DNA of 64,000 nt from Caulobacteraceae bacterium. GTDB taxonomy: Bacteria; Pseudomonadota; Alphaproteobacteria; Caulobacterales; Aquidulcibacteraceae. The translations under genes were made by a program, and so were the position numbers. How positions within the stretch are numbered: the first letter of the stretch is position 1; each line of letters starts with the position of its first letter. The notes beneath the pieces were generated by a model that did not search any database, had not been told where the DNA came from, and saw only the letters and a program-made list of their open reading frames with translations. Of the stretch, positions 58,968-64,000 are shown piece by piece. The DNA lies in NCBI GenBank assembly GCA_009773335.1, contig WRPF01000010.1:1-64000 (forward strand), read 5' to 3'.

Positions 58968-61467
58968 GCGCATCGCGATCACGGGTTTCCGGGGTTTTGG
59001 CAGCGTGCAGCAAATTGCCGAACCTGCCGAAACGGTTTCGGTATTTTGGGGTGGCAACAGCAACGGCAAAACCAGTTTCGGTGAGGCTATTGAGTTTCTG
59101 CTGACGGGGCAGATTGCGCGGCGCGAATTGCTGGCCGGTGCGAAAGATGAATTCGCCGATTCACTTCGTAACGCGCACGTCGATGATAAAACTGTAGTGG
59201 CAGTGGACATCGTGTTTGCCGATGCGAGCGGCACAGACCACGCAGTGCGTCGCGAATTGAAAGACGATTATCAGCGGGGCAGTGCGGCCGGTTGCGTTAG
59301 CGTGTTGACCATCGACGGAAAGCCGGCCGCGGAGGGCGACCTTCAATCGGCCCTTGGCTTGACGCTATTTCCTGCTCCACTTCAGGCGCCGGTGCTCTCG
59401 CAACATTCCCTGGGCTTTTTGTTTTCGTCGTCCCCCACGGATCGTGCGACCTATTTCCGCGCCGTTTTAGACACGCAGGACTTGGAGGATTTTCGCCAAG
59501 CGGTCTCCGTTCTAGACCAATCTCTCGAAAAGCCGGTGGGTAAGGAAATAGACGACTTCGCTGAGCTGCAGAAAACGCCCGCCTTTGCAGACGCAGCTAA
59601 GCGGCTGCTCAAATGCAAAGACAAGGCCGCCGCCGAGAAAGTTTTGAGCGGAGAACTTGGCCGAGTGCTGGAAGAGGCCGGGCTTGTGCCAGAGCCGGGG
59701 CTTTCCGCGCGCGCTGGGCAACTTGTCGCCGAATTAAATCGCCGCCGCGACTTAGTGTTTCCGATTCAACTTCTTGCGCGCAAAGCGTTTGTCCCGGCTG
59801 TTGATCAGGGCGAGACGGTAAGACTGGCTATCGAGAAGCTTGCTCAAGAGGCGGCTCTTTGCGACGCGGAAGCTGTGCGGCTTATCGGTCTCTTCGAGAC
59901 GGCGTTGAAGATCCCACACCTGGGAGAGCACCTTCCCGAAGACTGCCCCTTGTGTGGCAGCGCAGCGGCGCTGACGGCGGAGCGAGTAGCTTGGATTAAG
60001 GGGCAGACGCAGGCGACGGCGGCCTACCAGTTGGCTCGCAAGACACTCACCGAGCTTCTTGGACGCCTAAGCACCCTCAACGATAGCTCTAGGCAATCGG
60101 CGCACAGCGCACTTCCGTTGCTTGCGCAGCGCTCTCCGAGCGAGAGACGGGCAGCGGGCTTCACGCGATCGAGCCTGAAGGCGCTCGGCATCGACGACCA
60201 ACTTGTTGCTGATTGGATTGCGGACTATCGCACTCTGCTTCGTAGCGGTCGTAAAGCACGTGTTGCGTTTGCTGCCGTGAACTCCGAACTCAAGCAAGCG
60301 ATTGACCAATTCGATACGTGGAGCCGACAGGCTGACCTTCTGTCGGCATTGCACATCTTGGCGTTGGCACAGGCTGATCTTCTGTCTGCGGTCGCATCGC
60401 ATGAAGGCCCCGCCTCCCGTCTCAATGAGGCTCTCACCACAATCATTGATCAATCTTCGGCGGTCGCTGGCTGGGAGGCTTTGGCCAATCGAGGTGCTGA
60501 TCCTGAGGGCGCTGTCGCGGCAGCGCGCTTGCTTGCGACCTTCGCCGACCAGCAAAAAGCCGTCGCAAAGGCGCTAACGGATATAGATAAGGCGATAGGC
60601 ACCGTTCAGGATGCGAAGTTTGCGACGCTGAGCGATGCAATCCGAACTTGGTGGGATCGATTGCGCCCCGACGAAGTCACCTTTTTCGACGCCGTTCAGC
60701 GTCGTGGTGCCAAGACGCGCCGCATGATCGACATGCGTGCCGGGCTCTCTCTCAAAGACGATAAAAGCGATCCTAAATTTCGGGACGCTGTTGCCGTCTT
60801 CAGTCAGTCGCAGCTTCACTGCCTTGGGCTAGCGATATTCCTAGCGCGTGCTTCATCTGAAGGTGTCGGTTTCATTGTGCTCGATGATCCGGTCTTAACG
60901 AGTGATGATGACTACCGTCCGAACTTCGCATCTACGGTCATTGAAGGACTGTTGGCCGAAGGTATTCAGACCATCATTGCGACTCAAGACCACGCCACGG
61001 CGAAAGATATCGAAACACGATGGGCGCATCGGAACGTCGCGCGCTTCAATATAGTTCGGAACGACCCTCTTCTCGGGTCAGAAATTCGCAATGAGGACGA
61101 TCAGCTTGCGGCGATGATTGCTCGCGCGCAGCCGTTCTGCAATTCGGAAGACCCTGAGCAGCGAAAGCTCGGCGGGACCAGAGTGCGGGAAGCTATCGAG
61201 CGCTTCTGCAAGCTGCTCTTGGTGAAGGACCGGGTGGGGAAGGGCGATACGCTGGCCTCGATCACCGACTATGATGGGAAGAACTTTGGCAACTTCAGCA
61301 ATGACGTGAAGGCGTTGCTCATCCAAGACGCGTCGCACCCTGGAAAGCTTCAAGCCGCTCACAACTATGTCACGCCCGGCACACATGATGATACGCCGCC
61401 GCCGAAGGCGCAGCTGAAAGTCGCCTTGGGTGATCTTCGGCGGCTGAAGGCGGATTACTTAGGCTGA
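58948..61467 (+). CDS. SMC/RecF-like AAA ATPase with CxxC hook, defence-linked
   Basis: An 839-aa protein. Residues 1-45 contain the Walker A VFWGGNSNGKTSFGEAIEFL. A helical/coiled-coil middle carries DCPLCGSAA (about residue 333), a zinc-hook-like CxxC. The C-terminal lobe has the ABC signature-like FSQSQLHCLGLAIFLA (about 620), Walker B FIVLDDPVLTSDDDY and TIIATQDHATAKDIETRW. The last about 120 residues (ending SHPGKLQAAHNYVTPGTHDD and so on) form a further domain. This is the layout of Rad50/RecF-like ATPases used in anti-phage systems such as Lamassu, Septu and RloC. None of these can be assigned; the family is not recognised beyond that. Confidence 0.75.
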   Translation: MTRPRIKRIAITGFRGFGSVQQIAEPAETVSVFWGGNSNGKTSFGEAIEFLLTGQIARRELLAGAKDEFADSLRNAHVDDKTVVAVDIVFADASGTDHAVRRELKDDYQRGSAAGCVSVLTIDGKPAAEGDLQSALGLTLFPAPLQAPVLSQHSLGFLFSSSPTDRATYFRAVLDTQDLEDFRQAVSVLDQSLEKPVGKEIDDFAELQKTPAFADAAKRLLKCKDKAAAEKVLSGELGRVLEEAGLVPEPGLSARAGQLVAELNRRRDLVFPIQLLARKAFVPAVDQGETVRLAIEKLAQEAALCDAEAVRLIGLFETALKIPHLGEHLPEDCPLCGSAAALTAERVAWIKGQTQATAAYQLARKTLTELLGRLSTLNDSSRQSAHSALPLLAQRSPSERRAAGFTRSSLKALGIDDQLVADWIADYRTLLRSGRKARVAFAAVNSELKQAIDQFDTWSRQADLLSALHILALAQADLLSAVASHEGPASRLNEALTTIIDQSSAVAGWEALANRGADPEGAVAAARLLATFADQQKAVAKALTDIDKAIGTVQDAKFATLSDAIRTWWDRLRPDEVTFFDAVQRRGAKTRRMIDMRAGLSLKDDKSDPKFRDAVAVFSQSQLHCLGLAIFLARASSEGVGFIVLDDPVLTSDDDYRPNFASTVIEGLLAEGIQTIIATQDHATAKDIETRWAHRNVARFNIVRNDPLLGSEIRNEDDQLAAMIARAQPFCNSEDPEQRKLGGTRVREAIERFCKLLLVKDRVGKGDTLASITDYDGKNFGNFSNDVKALLIQDASHPGKLQAAHNYVTPGTHDDTPPPKAQLKVALGDLRRLKADYLG

Positions 61468-62510
61468 CCCGAGAGCTTGGCATGCAGGCCTTCTGGCCGA
61501 AGCTGTGTGTAGCGCTTCAGCATCTTCCAATCTTTGTGGCCAGTGACGAGCGGCACCTGCTCAATTGTGAGGCCTGCCTCGAACAAGCGGCTGGTCGCCT
61601 CATGACGCAAGTCATGGAAGTGCAGGTCGATGATCTTTAGCTCTTTGCACGCGCGCTGAAACGCACTGCCCGCCGACTTCGCATTGTACGGGAAGCATGC
61701 TGGCGGATTGAGCCGAAGCTCACGTTGCTCTTCGAGAAGCGCCCAGGCGTCATAGCCGGTCGCTGCGAGAAGGGGGACGCGCTGGTTGTTGCCATCCTTC
61801 TTCCGAGGGTCTTTGCGGTCAGGCACGAGGATCGTGCGGTTCTTGGCGTCAAGCGTGTCCCATTCAATCCGGAAAATCTCATCGATGCGCATAGCGGTCG
61901 CGATGGCGAACTTGACCACGCGCGTCATAGGTATCGTCAGGCGGTCGTTGCCATCGAAGTACGCGAAGAGTTTTTGCAGCTCCGCATCGGTTGGGCGCCG
62001 ATCGCGCTCCATGCCGGCCCCTACAAGGCCAAGGCGACGGAGCGCAATACGCGCGAGCTTCACGGACTCCGTATTGATGGCGATGCCGTGCACGGCGGCG
62101 GCGTGCGTGAGGACAGTGCCGATGAAGGAGATATCGACCGCGAGGGTGGCAGGCCCGGCTCCCTCCTTGGCTCTCTGGCGCCCATAGAGGATCAGGCGCT
62201 CCCGCGTCAGGTTGGCGAGGGGTGTTTCGCCTATCTCCTCCCGTAGGTGCTCCAGCACATGCCGCTTCGAGCGGCGAAGTGGCTTGCCGACCGCATGGAG
62301 GTCCTCGATATGCAGGTCGATAAGGCTCGCGAACGTATCCTTGCGGCTAATACGCTTCGTTGACGGGTCGATCTCCTTATCGATCGAATGCTCGGCCTCG
62401 CGGGCCCATTCGTCCGCGTCCATCTTGCGGTAGAAGGTTTTGGAAAGCGCATGACCATTTCTGCGGATTTGCACCCGCCACTTGCCCCGGCGCTTCTGGA
62501 CCGTTGCCAC
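61455..62510 (-). CDS. int: Tyrosine integrase of the dusA-targeting element
   Basis: About 351 aa. The N-terminal arm-binding region is ATVQKRRGKWRVQIRRNGHA, with a core-binding helical domain and a catalytic domain showing Arg in ATAMRIDEIFRIEW, HxxR in HFHDLRHEATSRLF and the last His/Tyr in TGHKDWKMLKRYTQL. The GTG at 62510 is preferred over ATG 62597: the extra 29 residues would be non-conserved and would run over the arm-type sites at 62554-62571. It overlaps the convergent ATPase gene by 13 bases. It lies next to the dusA fragment, the normal place for this integrase family. Confidence 0.9.
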   Translation of the reverse strand: MATVQKRRGKWRVQIRRNGHALSKTFYRKMDADEWAREAEHSIDKEIDPSTKRISRKDTFASLIDLHIEDLHAVGKPLRRSKRHVLEHLREEIGETPLANLTRERLILYGRQRAKEGAGPATLAVDISFIGTVLTHAAAVHGIAINTESVKLARIALRRLGLVGAGMERDRRPTDAELQKLFAYFDGNDRLTIPMTRVVKFAIATAMRIDEIFRIEWDTLDAKNRTILVPDRKDPRKKDGNNQRVPLLAATGYDAWALLEEQRELRLNPPACFPYNAKSAGSAFQRACKELKIIDLHFHDLRHEATSRLFEAGLTIEQVPLVTGHKDWKMLKRYTQLRPEGLHAKLSGQPK

Positions 62511-62553
62511 GGGATGCCACTCCAAACCGACCGCTTCCGAACCCACTTGGCGC

Positions 62554-62650
62554 GGGCACAATCCGGGCACAAGGAGCCCAAAAACGTGCGGCAACATGCG
62601 GAATCTTTAGCGAACAAATGGGCACAAATGACGCTTGGCCGTGTGTGCCC
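62554..62650. promoter_or_regulatory. Integrase arm-type sites at the right end of element 2
   Basis: GGGCACA occurs at 62554-62560 and 62565-62571 (11-bp period), again at 62620-62626, and inverted as TGTGCCC at 62644-62650. The heptamer and period are the same as in the left-end arms. They lie between the integrase start and the dusA core, as expected for the P' arm. Confidence 0.75.
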
Positions 62651-62677
62651 AACGGCTTGAATATGCTACAAAAGGCT

Positions 62678-62755
62678 ATGAAAAACAACGATCACCGCTT
62701 CTCCGTCGCTCCAATGATGGACTGGACGGAGACCGCCATTTATTCAGCCGCTTAG
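62678..62755 (+). pseudogene. dusA 5' fragment (right end of element 2)
   Basis: A 25-codon frame MKNNDHRFSVAPMMDWTETA then a few residues and a stop. The first 17 residues match DusA perfectly in pattern. After the core it diverges because another element begins. A complete dusA, if present, must lie beyond the window. Confidence 0.88.
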
Positions 62756-62781
62756 CGACGTGCGGTCACAACGCGGTCACA
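62714..62781 (+). mobile_element. att site 3: dusA core plus variant arm repeats
   Basis: The core ATGATGGACTGGACGGAGAC (62714-62733) is followed by TTATTCA and heptamers GGTCACA at 62764-62770 and 62775-62781, again 11 bp apart. The heptamer variant (GGTCACA rather than GGGCACA) implies a third, somewhat different element with its own integrase specificity, starting here and leaving the window. Confidence 0.75.
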
Positions 62782-62849
62782 CGTTGTGTTGTTGCCTCGT
62801 GTTGTGCCGTTCCCGCGCATGAATTTTGAGGCGCAAACGGAGGACAAGG

Positions 62850-63185
62850 ATGCCAACACTCACGCGGCGAGCGCTGTACGATCTCGTCTGGGAGAAGCCT
62901 GTCCGCACGGTGGCAGGCGAACTCGGTCTCTCTGACGTCGGCCTGAAAAAGGTGTGTACGCGCTTCGATATTCCTGTGCCGCATCGCGGCTACTGGGCCA
63001 AGCTCGCGGCCGGCCAACGGGTTCATCGAAGTCCCCTGCCACCGCGCGGTCCGGGCATGCCAGACCTTGCTTTCGGCGAAACGCAACGCTCGTACAGATG
63101 GCCGCCAGACCCCGAGGCAGAGCTTGCGGAGCCCGAGCCTGTTGAGCCCGTCTTTGAGGAAACGCTCGATGCGGTGGAGGTGTGA
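62850..63185 (+). pseudogene. HTH-domain protein truncated by an IS3-family element
   Basis: 111 codons remain. The start (TRRALYDLVWEKPVRTVAGE, then LGLSDVGLKKVCTRFDIPVP and HRGYWAKLAAG) resembles longer HTH-containing element proteins with the same opening. The stop codon is formed by the first bases of the insertion sequence (TGAACCGCTCC from 63183), and the C-terminus is acidic and Pro-rich without a natural end. GGAGGACAAGG precedes the ATG. The full gene was probably much longer. Confidence 0.65.
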
Positions 63186-64000
63186 ACCGCTCCGGATTCT
63201 TCGGAGGCCAAGTTATTTGAATCAGGCGGCCATGGCCGTCTGCTCATGTGCTGCGTAGTAATTCGCCTCCGCCTCGGCGGGCGGGATATGTCCGACCGGC
63301 TCCATCAGTCTCGTGTTGTTGTACCAGTCTACCCATTCCAGCGTGGCGTATTCCACGGCGTCCATCGTTCGCCATGGTCCGCGCCGCCAGATGACTTCCG
63401 CTTTGTAGAGTCCGTTGACGGTCTCGGCGAGGGCGTTGTCATAAGAGTCCCCCACGCTGCCCACGGACGGCTCCAGTCCTGCCTCGGCCAAGCGCTCCGT
63501 GTACGCAATCGCAAGATATTGCGACCCTCTGTCCGAGTAATGTACGAGGCCGCCGCCATGGTTGCTTTTTGGGGGCCGGCGATCATGGACGGCCTGTTCG
63601 AGTGCATCGAGCACGAAGGCAGCGTGCGCCGTACGCGACACGCGCCAGCCGACGATCTTTCGTGCGAAGACATCGGTGACGAAGGCCACATAGACGAAGC
63701 CTGCCCATGTCGCCACGTACGTGAAATCGGCGACCCACAGCATGTTCGGCGCGGGCGCTTTGAAGTTGCGGTTCACCTTGTCGAGAGGACATGGCGCGGA
63801 CTTGTCCTGGATAGTCGTGCGATGCGGCTTGCCGCGTATGACGCCCTTTAATCCCAGGGCCTTCATGAGCCTCGATACCGTGCAGCGCGCGATCTCGAAG
63901 CCTTCCCGCAAGAGCTGCTTCCAGACCTTGCGCACGCCGTAGACGCCGAAATTCTCGTCGAAGACGCGTTGAATTTCCGGCTTCAGCGCTTCGTCACGCT
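63183..64000 (-). mobile_element. IS3-family insertion sequence (partial)
   Basis: The terminal TGAACCGCTCCGGATTCTTC at 63183 looks like an IS3-family inverted repeat, starting with TG. The transposase frame inside reads leftward and the other end is outside the window. Confidence 0.72.
63222..64000 (-). CDS. IS3-family transposase OrfB (partial)
   Basis: At least 259 residues; the N-terminus continues past the window edge (the frame is open upstream of the first ATG at 63935, reading GVYGVRKVWKQLLREGFEIA). The DDE catalytic residues are seen in LWVADFTYVATW, VHYSDRGSQYLA and DNALAETVNGLYKAE. This is the integrase-core half (OrfB) of IS3 elements, normally made by frameshifting from OrfA. 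It inserted into an HTH gene of element 3. Confidence 0.93.
   Translation of the reverse strand, partial: RDEALKPEIQRVFDENFGVYGVRKVWKQLLREGFEIARCTVSRLMKALGLKGVIRGKPHRTTIQDKSAPCPLDKVNRNFKAPAPNMLWVADFTYVATWAGFVYVAFVTDVFARKIVGWRVSRTAHAAFVLDALEQAVHDRRPPKSNHGGGLVHYSDRGSQYLAIAYTERLAEAGLEPSVGSVGDSYDNALAETVNGLYKAEVIWRRGPWRTMDAVEYATLEWVDWYNNTRLMEPVGHIPPAEAEANYYAAHEQTAMAA

Noticed and set aside
61455-62597. Longer integrase start at 62597
   Set aside because: It would make the integrase coding region run through the GGGCACA arm sites at 62554-62571, and the added residues do not look like the integrase N-terminus; the GTG at 62510 fits better.
1-64000. Search for tRNA genes as integration targets
   Set aside because: No cloverleaf-like sequence was recognised at any element boundary; the boundaries match dusA instead.

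Overview
The window is high-GC DNA with long, tightly packed genes, many sharing 4-base ATGA/GTGA stop-start overlaps. The relaxase (Ti-type TraA), DUF736 proteins, ArdC, RepA and SqrR/BigR-type sulfide sensors all point to an alphaproteobacterium. No rRNA, tRNA or CRISPR array is visible, so the genus cannot be read from the sequence.

1-22.3 kb looks like host chromosome. It holds a cut acyl-AMP ligase, an SDR, a YceI lipoprotein, an alpha/beta hydrolase and a VOC protein. A sulfide module follows (4.0-8.7 kb): AhpD-like protein, ferredoxin-NADP reductase, DUF2892, thioredoxin 2, sulfide:quinone reductase and rhodanese, with two ArsR regulators that each carry the paired cysteines of persulfide sensors. 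Next come an RND efflux pair (8.8-13.1 kb) and an unusual run of seven small or zinc-ribbon genes (13.4-18.1 kb), including an M48-like peptidase that has lost its zinc site. A secreted or anchored papain-like protease and an ECF sigma factor/Ser-Thr kinase pair complete this part.

From 22.36 kb on there are three copies of one attachment-site layout: a core matching the start of dusA (tRNA-dihydrouridine synthase A) followed by tandem GGGCACA-type heptamers on an 11-bp period. They lie at 22.36, 35.91 and 62.71 kb. I read this as a tandem array of dusA-type integrative elements.

Element 1 (22.4-35.9 kb) is a metal-resistance island. A long leftward operon encodes a CzcN-like methyltransferase, a SAM methyltransferase, a CDF-like transporter, a small periplasmic protein, CzcCBA, AhpD, a P1B-4 ATPase and a MAPEG protein. 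It starts from a MerR-type promoter with a 19-bp spacer, but the adjacent merR is broken. A second, intact MerR faces a Mer-like membrane protein across a perfect palindrome. No integrase is visible in this element.

Element 2 (35.9-62.7 kb) is an integrated mobilizable plasmid-like element: RepA plus iterons, two DUF736 proteins, ArdC, a coupling ATPase, a candidate oriT, TraA relaxase/helicase, ParA with a small partner, several unknown membrane and coiled-coil proteins, and a tyrosine integrase beside the right att site. Its clearest cargo is a four-gene defence-like operon: m6A methyltransferase, BsuBI/PstI-type endonuclease, a 66-aa protein and an SMC/RecF-like ATPase. No mating-pair-formation genes are present, so it would need a helper to conjugate.

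Element 3 begins at 62.7 kb with an HTH gene cut off by an IS3-family element that runs out of the window.
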